Assembly: GCF_026627445.1 (NCBI RefSeq)
Contig: NZ_JAPNLJ010000023.1
Span: 51,413-115,412 of the forward strand
Source: Streptomyces sp. H27-H1
GTDB taxonomy: Bacteria; Actinomycetota; Actinomycetes; Streptomycetales; Streptomycetaceae
Direction of reading: 5' to 3'
Length of the DNA stretch: 64,000 nucleotides
The translations under genes and the position numbers were made by a program. Of the stretch, positions 8,469 through 16,869 are shown one piece after another. How positions within the stretch are numbered: the stretch's first letter is position 1; every line of letters starts with the position of its first letter. Below the pieces are notes generated by a model, which was not told where the DNA came from, made no database searches, and was given only the letters and a program-made list of their open reading frames with translations.

Positions 8469-10049
8469 ATGCTCCGGATTCCGAAGAACAAGACGCCGCT
8501 CTATCTCGGCCTCATCGCCGAGGAGGCTGCCGCCCAGTTCGGCGCCAACACCATCACGCTCGACCGCACCATGGACGCCCTCCCCGAGGTCGGACAGGTC
8601 CTGACGGTCGCCACGTTCGCCGACCTGATAGCCGAGATGGCGAATCGTCTCTGGGCCACCGGTGTCCGGCCCAGCGACCACGTCGTCATCCACAAGACCA
8701 ACAACTTCGACATCACGCTGTTCGCCTGCGCGACGTCCCGCATCGGTGCCGTCCCGGTGATGCTCTCCGCGCACCTCGACGGGGAGACCATCAACGCGCT
8801 GCTGCAGCGGCTGCCCTCCCCCACCCTCCTGACGGACGCCGCCAAGCTGACCGGCTCGCTCGCCGCGTCTGCGCTCACCGAGCTCACCGCGCGGGTCATC
8901 TCCGTCACCGAACCGGTCGAGGGCGCCATCACGCTCGCCGACCTGGCCGGCGCCCCCGAGCGCACGCCGGTGACGCTGCACCCCGACTCGCACGCGATCA
9001 TGACCCACACCTCGGGAACCACCGGAATCCCGAAGCTCGTGGTGCACTCGGCCCGCTCCATCGGCTCGCGCTACCGCTGGCAGGACAAGGTCGTCAGCCT
9101 CCTGCGCCAGCGCGAACCCATCCTGATGCACGTCTCCTACGTGCACTCGCGCATGTACCCCGGCATCGCCGCGATGATGAAGCGCAACAAGCCGATGGTG
9201 TTCCTGGACGACGCCGAGCCCGCCAAGGTCGCCGACGCGATGGTCAAGTACCGTCCCGGCGTCTTCGAGACGCACCCCAACTCCTTCCTGGAGTGCGAGT
9301 CGATCCTGGACGACCCCCGCAAGCCGTTCAAGACCGTCCGCTTCTACAACTCCACCTTCGACGCCATCCACCCCGGCACGATGGACAAGTTCCTGCGCGC
9401 CTCGGAGCGGACGAACCCGGTCTTCCTCCAGGTCTACGGCCAGAGCGAGTGCGGCCCGCTGGTGGCCCGCCCGTACACCCGCACCACCGTCATGAAGGCC
9501 GACGGCCGCTGCCAGGGCTACTCGACCCCGGGCATCACCAAGTACCGCCTGGTCGCCCGCAACGGCAAGAAGCCCTCCCGCGAGAACCCCGGCTACATCG
9601 ACGTGGCGACCGCGGGCCGCGCCCTGACCTACTACGGCGAGGCCGACCGCTTCGACAAGCAGGTCGACGGCGAGTGGTGGCGCGGCGGCGACGTCGGCTA
9701 CCGCACCAAGTGGGGCTGCCTGCACCTGCTCGACCGCGAGGTCGACCAGATCCCGACCATCCACTCCACCCTCGAAGTCGAGGACACCGTCCTGCACCGG
9801 CTGCCCGAGCTCACCGAGCTCGTCATCGTGCCGGGCCCCCGCCAGGAGCCGGTGCCGGTCGTCTGCACCAAGGGCGACGCACCGCTGGACCTGGCCCGCT
9901 GGAGCCGCGCCATCGCCGACCAGTCGGACATGGCCGACCCCATCCAGATGAAGCTGGCCGAGCTGCCGCGCACCGCCACCGCCAAGATCAAGCGCCTTGA
10001 GCTGGCCCGCCGGCTGGCCGACCAGGTGACGCACGAACTGGCCTCCTGA
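8469..10049 (+). CDS. ANL-superfamily ligase, CreM-like diazotase candidate (copy 1)
   Basis: 526-aa acyl-adenylate/acyl-CoA-ligase-fold protein. Core motifs are intact: A3 THTSGTTGIPKLVVHS, A5 QVYGQSECGP, A7 GDVGYRTKWG followed by LLDREVDQIP, and A10 RTATAKIKRLELAR with its lysine. CreM of cremeomycin biosynthesis belongs to this superfamily and uses ATP and nitrite to diazotise an aminohydroxybenzoate; nitrite-forming CreE/CreD-type genes and a second homologue (21889-23454) are present here. Function as a diazotase is therefore inferred mainly from context; a plain aryl-CoA ligase or amide-forming adenylase is the alternative. It begins a unit after the terminator at 8.3 kb and is followed by an exporter gene. 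Confidence 0.8.
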   Translation: MLRIPKNKTPLYLGLIAEEAAAQFGANTITLDRTMDALPEVGQVLTVATFADLIAEMANRLWATGVRPSDHVVIHKTNNFDITLFACATSRIGAVPVMLSAHLDGETINALLQRLPSPTLLTDAAKLTGSLAASALTELTARVISVTEPVEGAITLADLAGAPERTPVTLHPDSHAIMTHTSGTTGIPKLVVHSARSIGSRYRWQDKVVSLLRQREPILMHVSYVHSRMYPGIAAMMKRNKPMVFLDDAEPAKVADAMVKYRPGVFETHPNSFLECESILDDPRKPFKTVRFYNSTFDAIHPGTMDKFLRASERTNPVFLQVYGQSECGPLVARPYTRTTVMKADGRCQGYSTPGITKYRLVARNGKKPSRENPGYIDVATAGRALTYYGEADRFDKQVDGEWWRGGDVGYRTKWGCLHLLDREVDQIPTIHSTLEVEDTVLHRLPELTELVIVPGPRQEPVPVVCTKGDAPLDLARWSRAIADQSDMADPIQMKLAELPRTATAKIKRLELARRLADQVTHELAS

Positions 10050-10090
10050 GCCCGCGCGCCGCCGCTCGGCGCGCATCCCCTGAACCACTC

Positions 10091-10120
10091 CGCACGAACC
10101 CGCACGAACCCGCACGAACC
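10091..10120. repeat. Three perfect 10-bp tandem repeats
   Basis: CGCACGAACC occurs three times head to tail in the gap between the ligase and exporter genes. The unit has a near helical-turn length, so it could be a regulator site or a slippage product; nothing else identifies it. Confidence 0.7.
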
Positions 10121-10164
10121 CCTGAACGCCCACATCCCCCGACCCGACCCGGGAGCCGTACACC

Positions 10165-11619
10165 ATGTCCACCCAAACAGAGGGCAAGCGCAAGCGCCTC
10201 GGCCTCATCCTGGCCCTGCTGGCCTTCGCCCAGCTGATCATCTCCATCGACTACAACATCGTCTACGTGGCCCTGCCCGACATCGGCTCCGGTCTCGGAT
10301 TCTCCGCCCAGAACCTCCAGTGGGTCGTCAGCGCCTACGCCGTCGCCTTCGGCGGATTCCTCCTCCTCGGCGGCCGCGCCTGCGACCTCTTCGGCCCGCG
10401 CCGCATGTTCGTCCTCGGACTCGCCCTCTACGCCGGCTCCTCGCTGCTCGGCGGACTCGCCGGCTCCCCCGAGGTGCTGATCGCCGCCCGCGCCATCCAG
10501 GGCATCGGCGGCGCCTTCCTCTTCCCGGCCACCCTCACCCTGGTCTCCACCAGCTTCGCGGAGGGCAAGGAGCGCAACCGCGCCTTCGCCGTCTGGGGCA
10601 CCGCCGGCGGTAGCGGCATGATCGTCGGCTCGCTGCTCGGCGGCGTGCTCACCGAGTCCCTCGGCTGGGAGTCCGTCTTCTACGTCAACGTGCCGCTGGC
10701 CGGCATCGCCGCGCTGCTCGCCTTCCCGCTCATCCAGCCCGACGCCGCCCGCAACAGCAGCCGCAGCTTCGACCTGCTGGGTGCGCTGACCTCCACCGTC
10801 GGCATCACCTCGATCGTCTTCGCCCTGGTCCAGGGTCCGGAGTCCGGCTGGACCGCCCCGGTCGTCCTCGGCGCGCTCGCCCTCGGCATCGTCCTGCTCG
10901 TCGCGTTCTTCATCATCGAGAAGAAGTCCGACGACCCGCTGCTGCCGCTGAGCCTCTTCGGCAACCGCAACCTCACCACCGCCGTCGGCGTGACCTTCTT
11001 CTACATGGCCAGCTTCGGCACCCTGCTGTACTTCCTCACGGTCTACTTCCAGGGCGTCCACGGCTACAGCCCGCTGGAGACCGGCCTCGCCTTCCTCGTT
11101 CCGATGGTCGCCATCGCCATCGGCGCCCAGACCGCGGGTGGCCTCGCCACCAAGCACGGCATCCGCGCCATCATGATCGGCGCCATGATCATCGGTGTCG
11201 TCGGCACCGCCATCGTCGGCCTGACCATGGCGACCGACGCCTCGTACTGGGCCCTCGTCCCCGGCCTGCTCATCATGGGCCTGGGCCAGGGCGCCGGCTA
11301 CACCCTGATGTTCGGTGCCGCCGCGATCGGCGTCGCCCCCCAGGACCAGGGCATCGCCTCCGGTGTCGCCTCCACCACCCAGCAGATCGGTGGCGCCGTC
11401 GGCCTCGCCGTCCTGGTCGCCATCGCCAACTCCGGTCTGGAGGGCCAGACCGGTGACGCCCTGCGCGCCGCCACCACCGACGGCCTGCGCACGGCGGTCT
11501 ACATCGCCGCCGTCGGCATCGCCATCGTCGCGGTGATCGCCCTGGGCCTGAAGAAGCCCGAGCCGCAGGCGCAGGCCGAGCCGGCCGCCGAGCGCCAGCC
11601 GGAGTCCGCCGGAGTCTGA
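10165..11619 (+). CDS. MFS drug exporter, DHA2 (14-TM) type
   Basis: 484 aa with many hydrophobic helices, beginning RLGLILALLAFAQLIISIDYNIVYVALPDIG, the LDxTIVNVALP-like motif D1 of DHA2 exporters (here SIDYNIVYVALP). Motif A appears as GGRACDLFGPRRMF and motif C as GTAGGSGMIVGSLLGGVLTE. This family exports hydrophobic cations and antibiotics by proton antiport, and such genes often give self-resistance. It follows the diazotase-like gene by 115 bp and is the last gene before a strong convergent terminator. Confidence 0.88.
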   Translation: MSTQTEGKRKRLGLILALLAFAQLIISIDYNIVYVALPDIGSGLGFSAQNLQWVVSAYAVAFGGFLLLGGRACDLFGPRRMFVLGLALYAGSSLLGGLAGSPEVLIAARAIQGIGGAFLFPATLTLVSTSFAEGKERNRAFAVWGTAGGSGMIVGSLLGGVLTESLGWESVFYVNVPLAGIAALLAFPLIQPDAARNSSRSFDLLGALTSTVGITSIVFALVQGPESGWTAPVVLGALALGIVLLVAFFIIEKKSDDPLLPLSLFGNRNLTTAVGVTFFYMASFGTLLYFLTVYFQGVHGYSPLETGLAFLVPMVAIAIGAQTAGGLATKHGIRAIMIGAMIIGVVGTAIVGLTMATDASYWALVPGLLIMGLGQGAGYTLMFGAAAIGVAPQDQGIASGVASTTQQIGGAVGLAVLVAIANSGLEGQTGDALRAATTDGLRTAVYIAAVGIAIVAVIALGLKKPEPQAQAEPAAERQPESAGV

Positions 11620-11648
11620 TCCCTCGGGTTCACCTTCGACGCACAGCA

Positions 11649-11688
11649 CGGCGAGAGCCCCTACCCCGCCGGGTAGGGGCTCTCGCCG
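11649..11688. terminator. Bidirectional terminator between convergent units
   Basis: CGGCGAGAGCCCCTACCC (11649-11666) pairs perfectly with 11671-11688 around a CGCC loop. It lies between the forward exporter gene and the reverse nitrate operon and can end both. Confidence 0.85.
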
Positions 11689-11712
11689 TTGTCGCGCCGT
11701 GGCGTTGTTCCC

Positions 11713-11800
11713 TTGCTGCGTTGCTGCGTTGCTCCGTTGCTCCGTTGCTCCGTTGCTCCGTTGCTCCGTTGCTCCGTTGCTCCGTTGCTGCGTTGCTCCG
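11713..11800. repeat. 8-bp minisatellite, 11 copies
   Basis: Eleven head-to-tail copies of TTGCTSCG (S = C or G; eight have C, three have G) lie in the gap between two convergent operons. The 8-bp unit shifts frame, so it is not a coding repeat. It probably arose by replication slippage and may vary in copy number between strains. Confidence 0.9.
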
Positions 11801-11916
11801 TCGTGGAGTCGAGCCGGGCCCTCGTGCCCCGGGCCCGGACGCCGGAAAGGGGTGCCCCGGCGTTCGGGACACCCCCTGGGGGAAAGGCGGAGCGGCGGCG
11901 GTTCGGCCCGACCCGG

Positions 11917-13128
11917 TTATACGGAGGCCAGCAAGGAGTCGGCGGAGTCCGGGAGTTCGCGGCCCAGCAGGGAGCGCAGCAGCGGGTAGGCCGCCGCGTC
12001 GCCGGCGAGGATTCCGCCGAGCAGGCTCTCCCCCTCGGAGTCGAGGACGAGCTTGGCGTAGACGTCGCCGCCCGCGGATTCCCGTACGAATTCCAGCGCG
12101 CCCGGGGTCTGCGCGTGGGCGTCGCCGAAGGAGGCGACGTCCACGCCCATCAGCTTGAGCTTGGTGGACATGTCGGCGCCCGGGAAGCGGGTCGGGCCGT
12201 CGTCGAGCAGCTGCCCGGCGACGGCTTCGGCCATCCGGTAGCCGGGGGCGACCAGGCCGTAGCAGCGCCCTTCGACGGCCGCGCACTCGCCGATGGCCCA
12301 GATGTACGGATCCTCCGTACGGCAGTGGTCGTCGACGAGGAAGCCGCCGCGCTCACCGCGCGGCAGGCCGGCCGGGCCGGCCAGGGAGTCCTGGGGGCGG
12401 ACACCGGCGGAGAAGACGACCAGGCCGGTCTCGATGGACGTACCGTCCGCGAAGACCAGGCGGGCCACGTTCCCGTCCGGACCGGCCTCTATGTGGCTGG
12501 TCGCGGCGCCGAGGTGGGTGGTGACGCCGAGCCGGCGGACGAGCCGGTCGAGCACGCGGCCGCCGCCCTCGTCGACCTGGACGGGCATCAGCCGCGGAGC
12601 CATCTCCACGACGTGCGGGGTCAGCCCCAGCAGCCGCAGGCCGTTGGCGGCCTCCAGGCCGAGGAGACCGCCGCCGATCACCACACCTGTCGTGGTGCGG
12701 GCGGCGGCCTCACGGATGGCGTCGAGGTCGTCGAGGGTGCGGTAGACACAGGCCCCGGGCAGCTCGCGGCCGGGCACCGGCGGGACGAAGGGCACCGATC
12801 CGGTGGCGAGTACGAGGGCGTCGTAGGCGAGGTGGCCGCCGTCGGCCAGGGCGACGGTACGGGCCTCGCGGTCAACGCCGACGGCCCTGGCGGAGTGTCG
12901 GAACTCCACCAGGGCGTCGTCGAACAGGGCGGGATCCACGAGGCTCAGCTCGGCCGGGGTCGTGCCGTCCAGGGCGGACGAGAGCTTGACCCGGTCGTAG
13001 GCGGGGTGTCTCTCCTCGCCGAGGACCACCACCCGCCAGGTTCCGTCCCGGTCGCGGGAGCGGAGCTCCTCCACGAGGCGTTGGCCGGTCATGCCGTGTC
13101 CGATGACGACGAGAGTGCGGGGGGTCAT
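11917..13128 (-). CDS. NirB-like FAD/NAD(P) reductase, without nitrite-reductase half
   Basis: 403 aa from ATG 13128. It has the N-terminal architecture of NirB/NasB: FAD Rossmann motif VVIGHGMTGQRLVEEL, EERHPAYDRVKLSS, the NAD motif GVVIGGGLLGLEAANGL, IWAIGECAAVEGRCYGLVAPGY, and the NirB-type tail VDVASFGDAHAQTPGALEFV. Typical NirB (about 840 aa) continues into a BFD iron-sulfur domain and sirohaem nitrite reductase domains; these are absent, and the reading frame stops cleanly at LLASV with no frameshifted continuation (the 8-bp minisatellite and a terminator follow). It most likely transfers electrons from NAD(P)H to the neighbouring nitrate reductase. Last gene of the reverse operon, 37 bp after the BFD protein gene. 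Confidence 0.85.
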   Translation of the reverse strand: MTPRTLVVIGHGMTGQRLVEELRSRDRDGTWRVVVLGEERHPAYDRVKLSSALDGTTPAELSLVDPALFDDALVEFRHSARAVGVDREARTVALADGGHLAYDALVLATGSVPFVPPVPGRELPGACVYRTLDDLDAIREAAARTTTGVVIGGGLLGLEAANGLRLLGLTPHVVEMAPRLMPVQVDEGGGRVLDRLVRRLGVTTHLGAATSHIEAGPDGNVARLVFADGTSIETGLVVFSAGVRPQDSLAGPAGLPRGERGGFLVDDHCRTEDPYIWAIGECAAVEGRCYGLVAPGYRMAEAVAGQLLDDGPTRFPGADMSTKLKLMGVDVASFGDAHAQTPGALEFVRESAGGDVYAKLVLDSEGESLLGGILAGDAAAYPLLRSLLGRELPDSADSLLASV

Positions 13129-13165
13129 GCGGTGTCCTTTACGGGATGAGGACCACCGCGCCGGG

Positions 13166-14599
13166 TCAACTGCCGGTCGCGGCAGCCTTGGTGGAGGCCA
13201 GGGCAGTGCAGATCGACTCCACCTGGCGGGTGCAGCCGCCGCAGCCGGTGGTGGCCCGGGTGGCGGTGGCGAGGTCGGTGACCTTGCGGGCGCCGGCGTG
13301 CCATGCGTCGGTGAGGTCCTGATGGGTGACGTTGTTGCAGAGGCAGACGACCGAGTCGGGGCAGAGCTCGACGGGGCCCTTCCTCGCGACACGGGCGGCG
13401 CGGCCCAGGAGCAGGCTCAGCCTGTCGCGCGGGACGGGCAGGTCGTGGACGTACAGCTCGGTCGTGGTGGCGATGGCCCGGTCGAAGCCGATGAGGACGC
13501 CGGAGCTGATGCGTTCGCCGGTGAGTTCCAGGCGGGCGTAGCGGCCGTTCGCCGGGTCGTTGAGGGTGATCGTCTCGTCGGCGGGGACGCTGCCCGGAAT
13601 GCCGAGCACGACGAGGCCGGGGCCCGCGATGCGGGGCCGCAGCACGCGGCGGGCGGCGGCCACGCCCCGGGCTCCGGTGGCGAGGTGGCGGGCCAGCGCC
13701 TCGGCCTGGGCCCAGCCGGAGGCCAGGGAGCCGCCGCGGTTGCCGCGGTGCTCGGCACAGTCGCCGATGGCGTGGATCAGCGGGTCGTCGGTGCCCAGCC
13801 GGTCGTCGACGACGATGCCGGTGCGCACGCCCAGCCCCGCGGCCCGGGCCAGCCCGGTCTCGGGCAGCACACCGGTGCACAGCAGCAGGGTGCCGGCGGC
13901 CAGAGCGCGGCCGTCGGCGAGGGTCAGGGTGCCCGGGGCGTACGAGGCGGCGGGCGTGCCCGTGACGACCTCGACCCCGGCGGCGGCGAGCCGGTCGCAG
14001 ACGAGGGTGCCGGCGGTCCGGTCCAGGAGGTGGTCCATGGGCCAGGGCCCGGGGTGCACGAGGGTGACCGGCCGGTCCTTCAGGGCCAGTGCGAAGGCCG
14101 CTTCGACGCCCAGGGAACCGGCGCCCAGGATGGTCACGGGGGCACGGGCGGCCATCTCGGCCGGGTCGGTGAGACGGGCGCAGTCGGCGAGGGTGCGCAG
14201 GACGGCGACCCCGGCGGCGGGCTCGCCGTCCGGGGTGCGCAGGCCGGGCAGGCCGGGAATCAGCGGGGCGGCTCCGGTGGCCAGGACCAGCCGGGAGTAC
14301 GGGAAGACGCCTCCGTCGGCGGTGTGCACGAGGCGGCGGGCGCGGTCGATGCGGACGGCGCACGCGCCGGTGTGGATCGTGGTGTCGCCGGGCGGCGGCG
14401 GCAGCTCCATGGCCTCGGCCGGGAGGCTGCCGTCGAGGGCGGAGGTGAGCAGCGCCCGGTGGTAGGCGGGGGTGTCCTCGGCGCCGAGCACGGTGACGGG
14501 GTCCTGGCACCCGAAGTGGCGTATTCGGTCCAGGAGTTGGTGGGCGGCCGGGCCGTTGCCGATGACGAGGAGGGGGGCTGCGGGCGTGGTCGCGGTCAT
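13166..14599 (-). CDS. Nitrate reductase electron-transfer subunit (FAD plus BFD [2Fe-2S])
   Basis: 477 aa from ATG 14599, whose ATGA overlaps the nitrate reductase stop. The N-terminal two-thirds is a pyridine nucleotide-disulphide-type FAD reductase (VIGNGPAAHQLLDRI; TILGAGSLGVEAAFAL; HAIGDCAEHRG). The C-terminus carries a BFD-like [2Fe-2S] site: C419-x-C421 and C453-x2-C456 (VCLCNN, TGCGGCTR). This is the NasB-type arrangement that passes electrons from NAD(P)H to the molybdenum subunit. The read-through frame extending upstream to 16717 overlaps the nitrate reductase out of frame and is not coding. It is probably paired with the smaller FAD protein downstream. Confidence 0.88.
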   Translation of the reverse strand: MTATTPAAPLLVIGNGPAAHQLLDRIRHFGCQDPVTVLGAEDTPAYHRALLTSALDGSLPAEAMELPPPPGDTTIHTGACAVRIDRARRLVHTADGGVFPYSRLVLATGAAPLIPGLPGLRTPDGEPAAGVAVLRTLADCARLTDPAEMAARAPVTILGAGSLGVEAAFALALKDRPVTLVHPGPWPMDHLLDRTAGTLVCDRLAAAGVEVVTGTPAASYAPGTLTLADGRALAAGTLLLCTGVLPETGLARAAGLGVRTGIVVDDRLGTDDPLIHAIGDCAEHRGNRGGSLASGWAQAEALARHLATGARGVAAARRVLRPRIAGPGLVVLGIPGSVPADETITLNDPANGRYARLELTGERISSGVLIGFDRAIATTTELYVHDLPVPRDRLSLLLGRAARVARKGPVELCPDSVVCLCNNVTHQDLTDAWHAGARKVTDLATATRATTGCGGCTRQVESICTALASTKAAATGS

Positions 14600-16869
14600 G
14601 AGAGGGCGTCCTGGAGGAGTGGGATCTCGATGTCTTCGTCGGCGTCTTCCGGGTCGGCCTCGGGGAACTCCAGCTCCACGGGCTCGATGCGGACGGCGCA
14701 GACCTTGAACTCGGGCATCCGGCTGCGCGGGTCGAGGGCGTCGTTGGTGAGCAGGTTGGCCCGGCCGGCGCCCCCGAAGTGGAAGGGCAGGAACACGGTG
14801 TCGGTGCGCAGGGTCGGGTCGAGCCGCACCCGGGCGAGGGTGGCGCCGCGGGCCGAACTGACCCTGGCGTGGCCGCCGTCGGTGAGGCCGGCTCGGGCGG
14901 CCGTGTCGGGGTGGACTTCGACGTGCGCCTCGGGGGCGGCGGCGATCAGCTGGGGTACCCGGCGGGTCTGGGCCCCGGACTGGTACTGGGCGAGGACCCG
15001 GCCGGTGGTGGCGTAGAGCGGATGCTCGGTGTGCACCTCCTCCGCGGGCGGGCGGTGGTCCACGTCGGCGAAGCGGGCCCGGCCGTCGGGGTGGGCGAAC
15101 CGGTCGAGGAAGAGCCGCGGGGTGCCCGGGTGGTCGCCTTCGGCGTCGGAGGTCTGCGGGCAGGGCCAGTGCAGGGCCTCCCCCGCGTCGAGGCGTTCGT
15201 AGCTGATCCCGGAGTAGTCGGCGGGACCGCCCTGCGAGGCGCGGCGCAACTCTTCGAACACCAGGCGGGGTTCGTCCGGGTAGCGCTCGGGGAGGTCGCC
15301 CAGCCGGGTGGCCAGGCCTCGCAGTACGGCGAGGTCGGAGCGGGCTCCGGGCGGCGGGGAGAGCAGTCGGCGCCGGCGCAGGACGCGGCCTTCGAGGTTG
15401 GTGAGGGTGCCTTCCTCCTCGGCCCACTGGGTGACGGGGAGGACCACGTCGGCCATGCGGGCGGTCTCGGAGGGCACGAAGTCGGCGACGACCAGCAGGT
15501 CCAGGCTCGCCAGGCGCCTGCCGACGTGGGCGGCGCGCGGGGCGGAGACCACGGGGTTGGCGCCGAAGACGAGCAGGGCCCGGGGGCCGGTTTCGGTGCC
15601 GAGGGCGTCGAGGAGTTCGTAGGCGCTGCGGCCGGGACCGGGCAGGTCGTCGGGGTCGGCGCCCCAGACGCCGGCCACGTGGGCGCGGGCCGCCGGGTCG
15701 GTGATCATCCGGTATCCGGGGAGCTGGTCGGCCTTCTGGCCGTGTTCGCGGCCGCCCTGGCCGTTGCCCTGGCCGGTGAGGCAGCCGTAGCCGCCGCCTT
15801 CGCGGCCGGGCAGGCCCAGGGCGAGGGCCAGGTTGATGAAGGCCGCGACGGTGTCGGTGCCCTTGCTGTGCTGTTCGGCGCCGCGGCCGGTGAGGATGTA
15901 GGCGCGGTCGGCGGCGGCGAGCATCCGGACGGCCTCGCGCTGGTCGCTGACGGGGACGCCGGTGACCTTCTCGACGCGCTCGGGCCACCAGGAGGCGGCG
16001 CGCTTCCACGCGGCGTCGAAGCCGGTGGTGCGCCGGTCGACGTAGCCGAGGTCGGTGTGGCCGTCGACGACGAGGATGTGGAACAGGCCGAGGGCGAGGG
16101 CCAGATCGGTGCCGGGGCGCGGCTGGAGGTGGAGGGCCGCGCGCGCCGCGGTGGGGGTGCGGCGCGGGTCGATGACGATCAGCTGGGCGGCGGTGAGGTG
16201 CCGCATCAGCGGGGGCATCGTCTCGGCGGGGTTGGCCCCGGCGAGCAGGACGGTGTCGGCGGAGCCGAGGTCGGTGACGGGGAAGGGCAGTCCGCGGTCC
16301 AGTCCGAAGGCGGCGTTGCCGGCGGCCGCGGCGGAGGACATGCAGAAGCGGCCGTTGTAGTCGATCTGGCTGGTGCCGAGGGCGAGGCGGGCGAACTTTC
16401 CGAGCAGGTAGGCCTTTTCGTTGGTCAGTCCGCCTCCGCCGAAGACTCCCACGGCGTCGGGGCCGTGCTCGGCGCGGATCCGGGCCAGGGAGGCGGCCAC
16501 GGTGTCCAGGGCGGTGTCCCAGTCGGTGGGGCGAAGGGTCCCGGACGCGTCGCGGACCATGGGGGTCCGGATCCGGTCGGGGGTGGTCAGCAGGGCGGGG
16601 GCGGTCCAGCCCTTCTGGCACAGGCCGCCGCTGTTGACGGGGAAGTCCGGGTCGGGCTGGACCGAGGCCCCGTCGGCCCTGCCTTCGCGGTCGCCGGCGG
16701 TGAGCAGCGTGCCGCACTGCAGGGCGCAGTAGGGGCAGTGGGTCCGCACCTCGGCGGGGCCGGCGTCGGCATCGATCTGCGGGTGCGGCTGCGGGTGCGG
16801 CTGCGGCTGCGGTTGTTGCTGCGGTTGTTGCTGCGGCGGGAGGCCCTCGGGCTGTGTCCGGTCAGGCAT
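14596..16869 (-). CDS. nasA: Assimilatory nitrate reductase, molybdopterin catalytic subunit
   Basis: 757 aa, starting at ATG 16869. The N-terminal [4Fe-4S] ligands are C45, C48, C52 and C84 (HCPYCALQCGTLL...GGLCQKGW). Molybdopterin-guanine-dinucleotide regions typical of NasA/NarB follow: YNGRFCMSSAAAAGNAAFG, LLAGANPAETMPPLMRHL, VIDPRRTPTA and VFGANPVVSAPRAAHVGRRL; the C-terminal domain has TGRVLAQYQSGAQTRRVPQL and FLPFHFGG. It reduces nitrate to nitrite in the cytoplasm. Residues about 10-31 are a run of Gln, Pro and His ahead of the iron-sulfur domain, unusual for the family. It overlaps narK by 8 bp and the BFD protein gene by 4 bp, so the operon is tightly coupled. Confidence 0.92.
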   Translation of the reverse strand: MPDRTQPEGLPPQQQPQQQPQPQPHPQPHPQIDADAGPAEVRTHCPYCALQCGTLLTAGDREGRADGASVQPDPDFPVNSGGLCQKGWTAPALLTTPDRIRTPMVRDASGTLRPTDWDTALDTVAASLARIRAEHGPDAVGVFGGGGLTNEKAYLLGKFARLALGTSQIDYNGRFCMSSAAAAGNAAFGLDRGLPFPVTDLGSADTVLLAGANPAETMPPLMRHLTAAQLIVIDPRRTPTAARAALHLQPRPGTDLALALGLFHILVVDGHTDLGYVDRRTTGFDAAWKRAASWWPERVEKVTGVPVSDQREAVRMLAAADRAYILTGRGAEQHSKGTDTVAAFINLALALGLPGREGGGYGCLTGQGNGQGGREHGQKADQLPGYRMITDPAARAHVAGVWGADPDDLPGPGRSAYELLDALGTETGPRALLVFGANPVVSAPRAAHVGRRLASLDLLVVADFVPSETARMADVVLPVTQWAEEEGTLTNLEGRVLRRRRLLSPPPGARSDLAVLRGLATRLGDLPERYPDEPRLVFEELRRASQGGPADYSGISYERLDAGEALHWPCPQTSDAEGDHPGTPRLFLDRFAHPDGRARFADVDHRPPAEEVHTEHPLYATTGRVLAQYQSGAQTRRVPQLIAAAPEAHVEVHPDTAARAGLTDGGHARVSSARGATLARVRLDPTLRTDTVFLPFHFGGAGRANLLTNDALDPRSRMPEFKVCAVRIEPVELEFPEADPEDADEDIEIPLLQDALS

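Noticed and set aside
11713..11800. Possible CRISPR array
   Set aside because: Repeats are contiguous 8-mers with no spacers, and no cas genes are present.
13166..16717. 1183-aa reverse reading frame
   Set aside because: Only the part from 14599 down encodes a protein; the upstream two-thirds overlaps the nitrate reductase out of frame and is Pro/Arg-rich nonsense.
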